From assembly GCA_937879855.1 (NCBI GenBank), contig CALFMO010000008.1:305465-369464 (forward strand): a stretch of DNA of 64,000 bases, in the 5' to 3' direction. The stretch's first letter is position 1. Every line of letters starts with the position of its first letter. The DNA comes from an uncultured Acidobacteriaceae bacterium. GTDB lineage: Bacteria; Acidobacteriota; Terriglobia; Terriglobales; Acidobacteriaceae. Below, one piece after another: positions 1 to 7,357 of the stretch. The notes beneath the pieces were generated by a model that saw only the letters and a list, made by a program, of their open reading frames with translations, did no database searches and was not told where the DNA came from. The position numbers and the translations under genes were made by a program.

Positions 1-1
1 T

Positions 2-1378
2 AATGCGGAAATTCAGTCGGTGGATCTGACCAATCGCTGCGTGCACACGCGGCGGTTGCTCGATGGACGCGCCTATCGCGTGCCCTACGATCATCTGGTT
101 GTGGGTGTGGGATCGGTTGAGGACTTTTCGCGTTATGCCGGAATTGGCGAGCATACGTTTCCGCTGAAAACCTTCGCGGACTGCTACACGCTTCGCAACC
201 ACCTGGTGAGCGTGCTGGAGACGGCATCGATCGAAACGGATCCCGCTGAACGACGGCGGCTGCTCACTTTTGTGGTGGCTGGAGGCAACTACGCGGGAGT
301 CGAAGTGGCCTGCGACCTGGTGGATTATTTTCGTTTCCTCACGCGGCAGAGATATCCGGAGTTGAAATCGCAGGAGTTCAGGGTGGTGCTGGTGGAATCA
401 GGCCCGCGAATCCTGCCGGAGTTGGGGAAGCGTCATCCCTACCTTGTGAGCTACGCTGAGAAGCGCATCGAGAAACTACGCATTGAGTTACACCTCGATA
501 CTCGTCTGCATGCGGCTACTGGGGAGGAAGCTGTTCTCACGTCTGGAGAGCGCATTCCGACCCGCAGCATCATCACTTGTACCGGCATGAAATGCTCGCC
601 GCTGCTTGAGCAGTTCGCTTGCGAACGTGATCCGCGAGGACGTCTGGTGACCGATGCATTCTGTCGAGTTGCGGGTCTGACCAATGTCTGGGCCGGAGGC
701 GACTGCGCGGCGGTTCCTCATCCGGATGGAGGCACCTGCCCTCCTCTGGCACATTACGCACAAAAAGCGGGGTCGAACATTGGCACAAACATCTTGCGAG
801 AAGCTGCAGCCAAGCCGCTGAAAGCCTATTCGTTCAACGGACTCGGGGAAGCGTGCACGCTCGGCCATCGCTCGGCCATCGCGCATATCAAGGGCGTTCC
901 GGCATGCGGCTTTTTGGCATGGATCGGCTGGCGGTTTATCGTGCTTACGATGTTTGTGCCCAGTTGGACTCGGCGCGTACGCCTGATGTTCGATTGGTGG
1001 CTAACGTTGATCCTGGGCCGCGATGTTGTGAATCCGCGCATTGAAGAGCGGGGAGCGATTTTTCACGTCCTCTATGAGCCCGGGCAAATCATTATTGCCG
1101 CCGGCGAAACCCGGCGCTATCACTATCTGGTCGAATCGGGGGAAGTAGACGTAGTGGGCAGCGACGGGGGTGGCGAGGTGATCCTCTCGTCTCTGAAGGG
1201 CGGCGACTATTTCGGCGAGGGCTGTCGCCCCGTATCAGAATGCTGCATTCGCGCACGCACGCGAGTGCGCCTGCTGGCAATCGACAGCCAAGCGGCCGAC
1301 GCGCTCAGCTCCGTGCGACCCGATTTAGCAACAATTTTGAAAGAGCGCAAGAACGGCGCAGAAACACAACACGCCTGA
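2..1378 (+). CDS. NDH-2-like FAD/NAD(P) oxidoreductase with C-terminal cyclic-nucleotide-binding domain (5' partial)
   Basis: The reading frame is open to the window edge (458 codons visible), so the N-terminal FAD-binding segment lies outside. Seen: the end of an FAD Rossmann domain (YDHLVVGVGS), a second NAD(P)-type dinucleotide motif (VVAGGNYAGVE, about residue 90) and the conserved GGD of pyridine-nucleotide disulfide oxidoreductases (WAGGDCAAVP, about 231). A hydrophobic, membrane-associating stretch follows, typical of type II NADH dehydrogenases. Residues from about 345 form a cNMP-binding fold (EPGQIIIAAGE, YHYLVESGEVDVV, GGDYFGE). The fold's usual Arg of the phosphate cassette is hard to place, so ligand binding is uncertain. 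Known role of the family: NADH to quinone electron transfer without proton pumping. The next gene starts 2 nt downstream and is probably co-transcribed. Confidence 0.85.
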   Translation, partial: NAEIQSVDLTNRCVHTRRLLDGRAYRVPYDHLVVGVGSVEDFSRYAGIGEHTFPLKTFADCYTLRNHLVSVLETASIETDPAERRRLLTFVVAGGNYAGVEVACDLVDYFRFLTRQRYPELKSQEFRVVLVESGPRILPELGKRHPYLVSYAEKRIEKLRIELHLDTRLHAATGEEAVLTSGERIPTRSIITCTGMKCSPLLEQFACERDPRGRLVTDAFCRVAGLTNVWAGGDCAAVPHPDGGTCPPLAHYAQKAGSNIGTNILREAAAKPLKAYSFNGLGEACTLGHRSAIAHIKGVPACGFLAWIGWRFIVLTMFVPSWTRRVRLMFDWWLTLILGRDVVNPRIEERGAIFHVLYEPGQIIIAAGETRRYHYLVESGEVDVVGSDGGGEVILSSLKGGDYFGEGCRPVSECCIRARTRVRLLAIDSQAADALSSVRPDLATILKERKNGAETQHA

Positions 1379-1380
1379 AA

Positions 1381-2724
1381 ATGTTTGTCGACCCGATGAA
1401 AACGACTCTCTTTGAAGTCTTGCTGCGCCGCCGATCGCGGCGAGTAGGACTCGGCATGGTCATTCCTGCGGGTCCATTCCAGTACTCGAGTCCTCACGAA
1501 CCGGTCCCTCTCACCGAAGAGGAAGAGGCGGCGCTGGCCTTCGCCGCCTGCGGAGTAACGGGCTACGCGCTGGCTGATCTGTCATATGGCGCCGGACAGG
1601 GCGGCAGCATGTTGATGGGGAGGCTTGGCCGCACGATCGCCAGTCCGGATGCAGTGAATGCTGTCTCCGTTCTGATTACGAACGATCGTGGCACGTGGCT
1701 CATGAAGCGGCCCCAGGATTTTGCTCCCGCCGAATTCCTGGAATTGGTCCGCCTCGCAAAGGAAGGCGCGCTGACAGATCTCTATAAACGTGTTCGCGTT
1801 CAGATTTCTGACGGCCGTACTGCGCCGCCTCTGGATCCGGGTCACAACTTCTCCATTAATCGCTGGTCGCTCTATGCTCCAGGCACTACGTACTTTCTGC
1901 CGATCATCGAAACGACCGCGCTCGCGATTAACGCGCTGTTGGAATTGCTTAGTGAAGATATGGGAGTGTTTCTCCGCGACGAGCGAGCCTGGTTTCGACC
2001 CGCGGGAGTCGGCCGCTTTGCCCGCCGCAAGGGAGGCCACTTGCACGATGCCCCCGAGGATCTTCGCAGCGCTACCATCCAGATGGCCGAGACGGCTCTG
2101 CTCGAGTCCATGGCTACGGAGCACGGAATGGTGCTACAGAACCTCGCCCTCATGGCTGAAGCTCTGGGGTTGGGAGGATTCCCCAATTTCGCACGGCACG
2201 AGTACAGCTGGTTCCAGGCCGCGAGGTTCCGCATGGGATCGATGACGGCCAGCCGCTACGCCGGGGCGGGGAAGTTCTTGTCTGCCGTCGCGCGCTTATT
2301 TGTTAATGATCCTGTGGTTCCGTATCCTCTCGGACTCGAACGCGACAACCAGGTCTTGCTCCGACCTTTCTGCCCGCCGTATTACAAATCCATGGAGGAA
2401 GCAGTTCGAGCCTTTGTTGAAATCAAATTTGGCGGCAAAGGCAGCTACCGCGGAGGAGCCAGGGAGAGTACGTGGCGCGATCCAGAATCGTGTGCCGCTA
2501 AGATTCCCGCCCCTGCGGCCGCTGCGGTCGACGCTACCATCTCTTATTGTGATTATGTCTACCAACGCTACGGACGCTTTCCAGCCTATAGCGCTCCATT
2601 TCGCACGGTCATCGGGTTTCAGGTCTGTCACGTAGACGTCGATTTCTACGATCTCTTCTATACCAGGGAGAGTACTCCCGACACAGTGAGAGCCTGCACC
2701 ACTGGCGCTCTAAGTCAGACATAA
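1381..2724 (+). CDS. Conserved nitroreductase-like protein paired with the NDH-2 fusion
   Basis: A 447-residue protein. I chose the ATG 2 nt after the upstream stop over an earlier start that would overlap the preceding gene; a second ATG lies five codons later. The N-terminal region (LLRRRSRRVGLGM, then TGYALADLSYG) and the central HGMVLQNLALMAEALGLGG segment resemble the FMN-binding nitroreductase fold. The C-terminal block (YQRYGRFPAYSAPFRT, HVDVDFYDLFY) is a distinctive conserved motif. I do not know an established function. The tight spacing suggests that it works with the upstream flavoprotein, perhaps as an electron acceptor or a partner enzyme. No signal peptide or membrane segment is evident. 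Confidence 0.75.
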   Translation: MFVDPMKTTLFEVLLRRRSRRVGLGMVIPAGPFQYSSPHEPVPLTEEEEAALAFAACGVTGYALADLSYGAGQGGSMLMGRLGRTIASPDAVNAVSVLITNDRGTWLMKRPQDFAPAEFLELVRLAKEGALTDLYKRVRVQISDGRTAPPLDPGHNFSINRWSLYAPGTTYFLPIIETTALAINALLELLSEDMGVFLRDERAWFRPAGVGRFARRKGGHLHDAPEDLRSATIQMAETALLESMATEHGMVLQNLALMAEALGLGGFPNFARHEYSWFQAARFRMGSMTASRYAGAGKFLSAVARLFVNDPVVPYPLGLERDNQVLLRPFCPPYYKSMEEAVRAFVEIKFGGKGSYRGGARESTWRDPESCAAKIPAPAAAAVDATISYCDYVYQRYGRFPAYSAPFRTVIGFQVCHVDVDFYDLFYTRESTPDTVRACTTGALSQT

Positions 2725-2775
2725 CGGCATGCTTTCTGATTTCCTTCCTGAGGGCGTTGCCGCTGTCTACTGCGG

Positions 2776-4374
2776 TTAATCGGCGGCCTCGGCTCGACCT
2801 AGATCCTGCGCTCTTAAGGCTCTTCGAGTGGGTATCTTCCGCCACGCGACCAGACTGCTCGCTATGGCGAGCAGAGCGCAGAATACGACAACCAAGCGAA
2901 AACCAAATACAAATGCCTCTGCAATCGACGAACGAATGGCCAATGCGGTCTGCTCGTCAACGCCGGGCGGCGCATCGAGGCTACCGAGCATAGCTAGATT
3001 GGATTCCAGTTGATGAACAATACCGGCATTCAAATTCAAAGCGGCAAGCGACTGCCGCAACGAGTGACCGAAAGCTGCGGTCATGACGACGCCCAATATC
3101 GCCACAGCTAATACCCCAGCTAACCGGGCCACAGCATTGTTAATGCCCGATGCTGTGCCGGTCCGTCCTTCCTCAACTGAACTCATGACTACGGTTGTCA
3201 AAGGCGCGACACTGATGGCCATCCCAAGCCCGAGAACAACAAACGCTGGAAAGAAGGCGCTCCAATATTGCGCATGAATCCTAGGCGCAGCAAATAGTAG
3301 AAAGCCCGCCGCGGCAATCAACGGCCCCACAACGAGCGGTAGCTTTGGACCGTATCGGGAAATGAGTCCTCCAGACCATCGTGACAGAAGGAACATGAGT
3401 AAGATCATGGGAAGCGCAGCCGCTCCCGTCTCTGTTGCCGAGTACTTCTGGATCTGAATTAAGTTCAAGGGAAACAGAAAAAAGAAGATTCCCAACGCGG
3501 CATAGAGAAATAGCGTTAGCAGATTCGCGCCGCTGAAGCTCGCGGATTGAAATAACTGCAGCGGTACCATCGGTGCCCTAACATTTTTCTCGACGACTAT
3601 GAAAAGAACCAGCAGCCCAACACCGCAGGCCACGCTGCCGATTACGCGAGGGTGGCGCCAACCCAGGATTCCTGATTCCAGAAATCCGTAGACCAAAGCT
3701 GTCAAACCGAAAGTCGAGATCGATGCTCCAAACAGGTCGACTCTCTGTGCCTCAGGACTCCGCGACTCGGGCACATGCTCGGAGGTAATGACGAAAGCAA
3801 GAACTGCGAGAGGAACATTAATGAAGAAGATCCAATGCCACGATATGTGCTCAATCAGCCATCCTCCAAGAACGGGACCGAGGGCAGTCGTAATGGTTGT
3901 GAATCCGGCCCAAGTTCCGATTGCTTTACCGCGAGATTCTTCATCGAAGCACGAACTGATAATGGCCAGGCTACCGGGTACCAGGAACGCCGCCGCAATC
4001 CCTTGAAGCGAGCGCCAGATTAATAGGCTCGCGATGTTCGAAGAGAGGCCACAGCCGACAGAAGCAATTGCGAAACCAACTACACCTGACAAGAACATTG
4101 CTCGACGGCCAAGTGAGTCACCCAGAGCGCCGCCGACCAGAATCAGGGCAGAAAGAGCTAGTCCGTACGATTCAATCACCCACTGCACATCCACGACAGT
4201 GGCGTGAAGATTGGACTGAAGCGCGGGCAGAGCAACATTGACGATCGTGCCATCGATAAACGCCATGCTTGAGCCGAGAATCGTAGCAGCGAGCACCCAC
4301 CGGCGCGACTTCATCGCACATATGGCCGATGGCGCTCCAGTCCCAACTAGTGCTTCGCTGCATGGCAGCTTCAT
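2776..4374 (-). CDS. DHA2-type MFS drug/H+ antiporter (EmrB/QacA family)
   Basis: About 532 residues with some 14 hydrophobic segments, the size and topology of the 14-TM DHA2 family of proton-driven drug exporters. TM1 carries the typical FIDGTIVNVALPALQ sequence. The loop GALGDSLGRR after TM2 is motif A, and the segment around IGTWAGFTTITTALGPVLGG matches motif C. The start is uncertain: ATG at 4374, ATG at 4314 (only four residues before TM1) and a longer form from 4479 are all in frame, none with a convincing Shine-Dalgarno sequence. It lies downstream, on the same strand, of the ArsR operon, but 279 nt separate it from DUF1801, so co-transcription is not certain. The substrate cannot be read from the sequence. 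Confidence 0.9.
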   Translation of the reverse strand: MKLPCSEALVGTGAPSAICAMKSRRWVLAATILGSSMAFIDGTIVNVALPALQSNLHATVVDVQWVIESYGLALSALILVGGALGDSLGRRAMFLSGVVGFAIASVGCGLSSNIASLLIWRSLQGIAAAFLVPGSLAIISSCFDEESRGKAIGTWAGFTTITTALGPVLGGWLIEHISWHWIFFINVPLAVLAFVITSEHVPESRSPEAQRVDLFGASISTFGLTALVYGFLESGILGWRHPRVIGSVACGVGLLVLFIVVEKNVRAPMVPLQLFQSASFSGANLLTLFLYAALGIFFFLFPLNLIQIQKYSATETGAAALPMILLMFLLSRWSGGLISRYGPKLPLVVGPLIAAAGFLLFAAPRIHAQYWSAFFPAFVVLGLGMAISVAPLTTVVMSSVEEGRTGTASGINNAVARLAGVLAVAILGVVMTAAFGHSLRQSLAALNLNAGIVHQLESNLAMLGSLDAPPGVDEQTALAIRSSIAEAFVFGFRLVVVFCALLAIASSLVAWRKIPTRRALRAQDLGRAEAAD

Positions 4375-4653
4375 GTCGAATTCCGATGCCTGAGAGTGCG
4401 AAAGGATTCCACGAGTTGCAACCGGGGTCTCTGTAAAAAGGTGTGAACGGTGCTCACTGAATGCCGCCACCACCCTCATGGGCTTAGTCCAGCTGAACTG
4501 CGCTTGAAGAACCAGTTCCTTGGCGATTTCCGGTGGGGCTGAGCAGTTTTCTCCGGCAAGTCTCTATTGAGAGGTTGTTTCTGTCCCTCAGTGGTTTGTA
4601 CAACTTTTATGTAGCCAACATTTTCAGTCGGCAGAGTTATCTCGGCTTAAGAG

Positions 4654-5091
4654 TCACTTCTTACTTTTATGTGCTTTCGCTCGGGCGGCCGCAGGCGCCT
4701 TTTTCTTCAATTTGATCTGATTGTAATCAACCGCGGCGCAGACGAGATTTTTCAGTGCACGCTCGTTAATCTTATCGCCTTCGAAAAAATCGATGGCTCG
4801 CCACATGTTGCCTTTGAGGTCCGCGTTGAAGAGACGGTCAGGATCTGGAAGGCTTGCGCCGTGGGAAAAGGTAAGCTTCACTTTATCTTTGTGGCCGTTG
4901 CCAACCGCGATGATTCCATCGTGAGACCACACCGGGCTTCCCATCCACTTCCATTCTTCGACGATGTCAGGATCTGCCTGGTGTATGATTTCGCGCACTT
5001 TCGCCAGCGTCTTCCCGCGCCAGTCTCCAAGTTCCCTGATCTTCGCGTCGATCAATGCAGAAGCAGATTCCGCCGCGACGGACCTTTTCAT
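4654..5091 (-). CDS. DUF1801 (YdhG-like) domain protein
   Basis: A 145-residue cytosolic protein. The start at 5091 is set by a GGAGG sequence 5 nt upstream; the longer frame from TTG at 5103 would read through that ribosome-binding site. The fold is recognisable from LAKVREIIHQADPDIVEEWKW, then SPVWSHDGIIAVGNGHKDKVKLTF and the LKNLVCAAVDYN region, which are hallmarks of DUF1801. The C-terminus is Lys/Ala-rich (KLKKKAPAAARAKAHKSKK). DUF1801 genes often sit with ArsR and SRPBCC (AHSA1) genes, as here, but the biochemical role of the family is not established. It is the last gene of the minus-strand run that starts at the ArsR promoter near 7290. Confidence 0.85.
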   Translation of the reverse strand: MKRSVAAESASALIDAKIRELGDWRGKTLAKVREIIHQADPDIVEEWKWMGSPVWSHDGIIAVGNGHKDKVKLTFSHGASLPDPDRLFNADLKGNMWRAIDFFEGDKINERALKNLVCAAVDYNQIKLKKKAPAAARAKAHKSKK

Positions 5092-5252
5092 TCGGACCTC
5101 CAACTCTGCCCTAATTTAGCTACGCTCAGCGTAAGGTGCAACCTCCGCAGGTGGACGCCTTTTTTGGCGATGTTGGGACGGTGGCGCACTCAAGCCCGAG
5201 GGAAACAACTTCACTTTGCTTTTTTGAAAGAGTTCTATTTGGCATAGTTTTG

Positions 5253-5493
5253 TTATGCTGGCGATCTTTTCGAAATCAGTCGTCGAACGACATGGCCTTT
5301 CCACATCCACATGCCCGAAAGGATCATGACAGGAACGAAAACAAACCGAGTGGCGGGAGCGTAGTTTGGAATTTTGTCGAAGGGACTAGATATAACCGAG
5401 TATCGGAATGCTGAAGAGGAGATGAATCCAGCGAAATATCGAACGCGTGATGCCTCGGTTGACAATATTGCCCGCGTTGGCTGATGTGCCCAT
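5253..5493 (-). pseudogene. Small conserved membrane protein gene interrupted by a 1-2 nt frameshift
   Basis: An ATG at 5493 has a strong AAGGAG ribosome-binding site and opens a frame reading MGTSANAGNIVNRGITRSIF, then RWIHLLFSIPILGYI, and hits TAG at 5388-5386. The adjacent frame continues directly with SPFDKIPNYAPATRFVFVPV and MILSGMWMWKGHVVRRLIS, stopping at 5253. Restoring 2 nt (or deleting 1) at about 5386-5390 gives one continuous protein of about 80 residues with two membrane segments. From memory this matches a small conserved family with a GYIYSPF-type motif. Each half looks coding while neither is complete, so this is a recent frameshift or a sequencing error. It lies inside the ArsR operon between SRPBCC and DUF1801. 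Confidence 0.75.
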
Positions 5494-5550
5494 GACCTTA
5501 CTCCTTGAATTTGGTGATCACCCATTCACTGTTTTGTGATCCACTTCCCT

Positions 5551-6138
5551 TCATGATTGATCCGCTTTAGGCGGCCAGTCGGGCGTTTCAATGCCGAACT
5601 GCCTGGCGTACTCCGCATTTAGCCGCTGCCAGCCGGGGAAGTTCATAGCTTTCGGGCCGGCGATGCGGCCGATGGGAGTTCCGCTGAGCAGGTGATCGAG
5701 AACATCGAAACAAACGTGCCACCCGGCAGCGCCCATCGCGATGAAGCGGTGACCGATGTTGGTCCACAGCGTCAGGCGCGTGCCGCCCCCTGAGGGTTCG
5801 AGCTCCCACCGCATATCGAAGCCACCCCACTTGTATTCAAGCACCTCGGGAGCGTCGGCTCGCGTCACGGTGGTTTCGGTAACGCGCGGCGCGGGTGCTC
5901 CCACGGTGGTCAGCTTTACCGTGGCTCCGGAAATACCGAGATTCCCATCGGCGTCGAACGGCGCCCACTCCCGCAGGTGCGCCGGGTCGGTGATCGCGTC
6001 CCAGACTTTCTCCGGCGAATGGCGTAGTTCACGGACGAGAATCAGCGTCCACTTCTCTTCGCCGTTTTCAGCTCGGTCTTTTTGTATCCTCGCCCCCTGG
6101 GCCGGACCGGGCATGTAGTGCTGGAGGTCGGTCATCAT
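5551..6138 (-). CDS. SRPBCC (AHSA1/START-like) domain protein
   Basis: A 195-residue protein. Tandem ATG codons at 6138 and 6135 follow AAGGAG. The first ~30 residues are polar. Then comes the ligand-pocket fold of the Bet-v1/AHSA1 superfamily: VRELRHSPEKVWDAITDPAHLREW at residues 35-58, VLEYKWGGFDMRWELEP in the middle and TRLTLWTNIGHR on a late strand. Family members bind hydrophobic ligands or act in stress responses; the ligand is unknown. It sits fourth in the ArsR-headed operon, a very common companion of ArsR repressors of this subtype, so its expression is probably released when the repressor leaves its operator. Confidence 0.88.
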   Translation of the reverse strand: MMTDLQHYMPGPAQGARIQKDRAENGEEKWTLILVRELRHSPEKVWDAITDPAHLREWAPFDADGNLGISGATVKLTTVGAPAPRVTETTVTRADAPEVLEYKWGGFDMRWELEPSGGGTRLTLWTNIGHRFIAMGAAGWHVCFDVLDHLLSGTPIGRIAGPKAMNFPGWQRLNAEYARQFGIETPDWPPKADQS

Positions 6139-6233
6139 CTTCTCCTTGTCTCAGCAGCGTGGCCCACTGATAGCTTCGACGATCCTCGTGAGCGATCGGG
6201 CCCTGCACACGAGTCGTACCGCCCGAGTCGAAC

Positions 6234-6461
6234 TCAGATCAAGTTGAGCACGGTCCAAACCACATCGGGCACAATGCGATGGAGTATGGCGGGAATCAGA
6301 ATCCGTGTTACCGGATATGCGATCAGCAACACCGTGAGGGCCGCCAGCGCCCACCTGCTGGCTGAGAGGTGGCGTTCGAGGGCATCCACGTGAGAAGACC
6401 ACAACCGGCAGAGCTGCGCGGCATTGGCCGCACGCATTGAATACAGCTCGTGATTGCGCAT
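6234..6461 (-). CDS. Small membrane protein carrying an ArsR-type C-terminal helix
   Basis: A 75-residue protein with a strong GGAGGGG ribosome-binding site about 6 nt before ATG 6461. Residues 1-33 are polar and include LWSSHVDALERHL (residues 20-32). Residues 35-75 are hydrophobic and make one or two membrane segments (WALAALTVLLIAYPVTRIL; IVPDVVWTVLNLI). The polar part is nearly identical to the dimer-helix region of the ArsR protein two genes upstream (FWSVHIDALERHL), 10 of 13 residues. The DNA shares the 15-mer gaggtggcgttcgag (6366-6380 versus 6972-6986). I know of no characterised family. A membrane-anchored partner or decoy of the repressor is an inference. Confidence 0.7.
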   Translation of the reverse strand: MRNHELYSMRAANAAQLCRLWSSHVDALERHLSASRWALAALTVLLIAYPVTRILIPAILHRIVPDVVWTVLNLI

Positions 6462-6489
6462 CGATTCCCCTCCTACGGAGTATCCGCTC

Positions 6490-6882
6490 TTACCAGCGCT
6501 TCAGCCGGGTGAGCTGAACGATGTTGCCGCAGGTATCCTTCAGCATCGCGATGGTCGAGCCGGTCACGTCAGTGGGCGGCATCGTGAACTCGGCGCCGCG
6601 GCCCTTGATCCTGTCGTAGTCGCCCTTCACGTCGTCGGTGAAAAACATGATTGCGGGTTGGTTCTGTTGAAACATCGCCTGCTGATACGCTTTGGCCGCG
6701 GGGTTGTTGTTCAGCGCGAGTTGCAACTCAGTGCCGTCCGGCTCCTCGGCCGGGGCCACGGTCAGCCAACGATATGGGCCCTGACTGAAATCAGTCTTCT
6801 TGGCAAAGCCCAGTACCTCCGTATAAAAGCGCAGGGCCTTTTCCTGGTCGTCCACGTATAGGCTAGTCACTTTGATTTTCAT
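6490..6882 (-). CDS. VOC (glyoxalase/bleomycin-resistance-like) superfamily protein
   Basis: A 130-residue single-module VOC protein. Paired beta-alpha-beta-beta-beta units are evident: VTSLYVDDQEKALRFYTEVLGF at the N-terminus and FFTDDVKGDYDRIKGRG in the second half, ending in DTCGNIVQLTRL. In metal-dependent members the first strand usually supplies a His and the last strand a Glu. Here the corresponding places hold Tyr/Leu (SLYV) and Gln (IVQLT), so metal-dependent catalysis looks unlikely and a binding role is possible. The start ATG overlaps the ArsR stop (ATGA, 6882-6879), which indicates translational coupling. Confidence 0.88.
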   Translation of the reverse strand: MKIKVTSLYVDDQEKALRFYTEVLGFAKKTDFSQGPYRWLTVAPAEEPDGTELQLALNNNPAAKAYQQAMFQQNQPAIMFFTDDVKGDYDRIKGRGAEFTMPPTDVTGSTIAMLKDTCGNIVQLTRLKRW

Positions 6883-7262
6883 TTCGATTGTCCTTTGTCA
6901 CGTCGCGGTTTGGGCCGCGTCGCTTTCTCCTTTGCCTTATTTTTCTTTGCGCTTAACTGATCCATGCGGTCGAGGTGGCGTTCGAGAGCGTCGATGTGAA
7001 CGGACCAGAATAGGCGGAACTGAGACAGCCAGGCATCGACCTCCTGAAATGGTTCAGGATTCAGCCGGTAGAGGCGGCGCTGTGCGTCCGCGGTTGACTC
7101 CACGAAACCGGCCTCGCGCAACACGCGCAGGTGCTTGGACACGGCCGGCTGCGTCATGCGAAGCTGGCGCTCGATCTCCCCTACCGACTGCTGCGACGAG
7201 GCCAGGAGGCTCAATATCGCCCGGCGGTTCGGCTCCGCGATAATTTCGAAGGCAGATTCCAC
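6879..7262 (-). CDS. ArsR-family transcriptional repressor
   Basis: A 127-residue winged-helix protein: FEIIAEPNRRAILSLLA, SVGEIERQLRMTQPAVSKHL (recognition helix) and RVLREAGFVESTADAQRRLYRL (wing). It then has a C-terminal helix FWSVHIDALERHLDRM and a Lys/Arg-rich tail. No Cys-rich metal site is visible, so the inducer is probably not a metal. The N-terminus is set at GTG 7262, matching the usual VESAF-type start of this subgroup. No Shine-Dalgarno is present, and the -10 box ends 6-7 nt upstream, so the message may be leaderless. A longer frame upstream lacks coding character. The first gene of its operon, it likely autoregulates through the inverted repeat at 7268-7291. Confidence 0.9.
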   Translation of the reverse strand: MESAFEIIAEPNRRAILSLLASSQQSVGEIERQLRMTQPAVSKHLRVLREAGFVESTADAQRRLYRLNPEPFQEVDAWLSQFRLFWSVHIDALERHLDRMDQLSAKKNKAKEKATRPKPRRDKGQSK

Positions 7263-7267
7263 GTTCT

Positions 7268-7298
7268 GTATATACTCCACAGAGTATATACGTGTCAA
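7268..7298 (-). promoter_or_regulatory. ArsR operon promoter with palindromic operator
   Basis: On the minus strand TTGACA (7298-7293) is followed after 17-18 nt by gtatat/TATATA (7275-7269). A perfect inverted repeat, GTATATACTC-caca-GAGTATATAC, fills 7268-7291, covering the spacer and the -10 box. This is the classical position for a repressor site that blocks RNA polymerase. The first base of the GTG start lies 6-7 nt past the -10 box, which predicts a leaderless transcript. The site is the natural candidate operator of the ArsR protein it precedes. Confidence 0.8.
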
Positions 7299-7357
7299 GG
7301 CATATGTAAAGCAGGTCGCCGTCTGCCTTCGCATCGCAAGGAAGATTTCCCCAGGCG

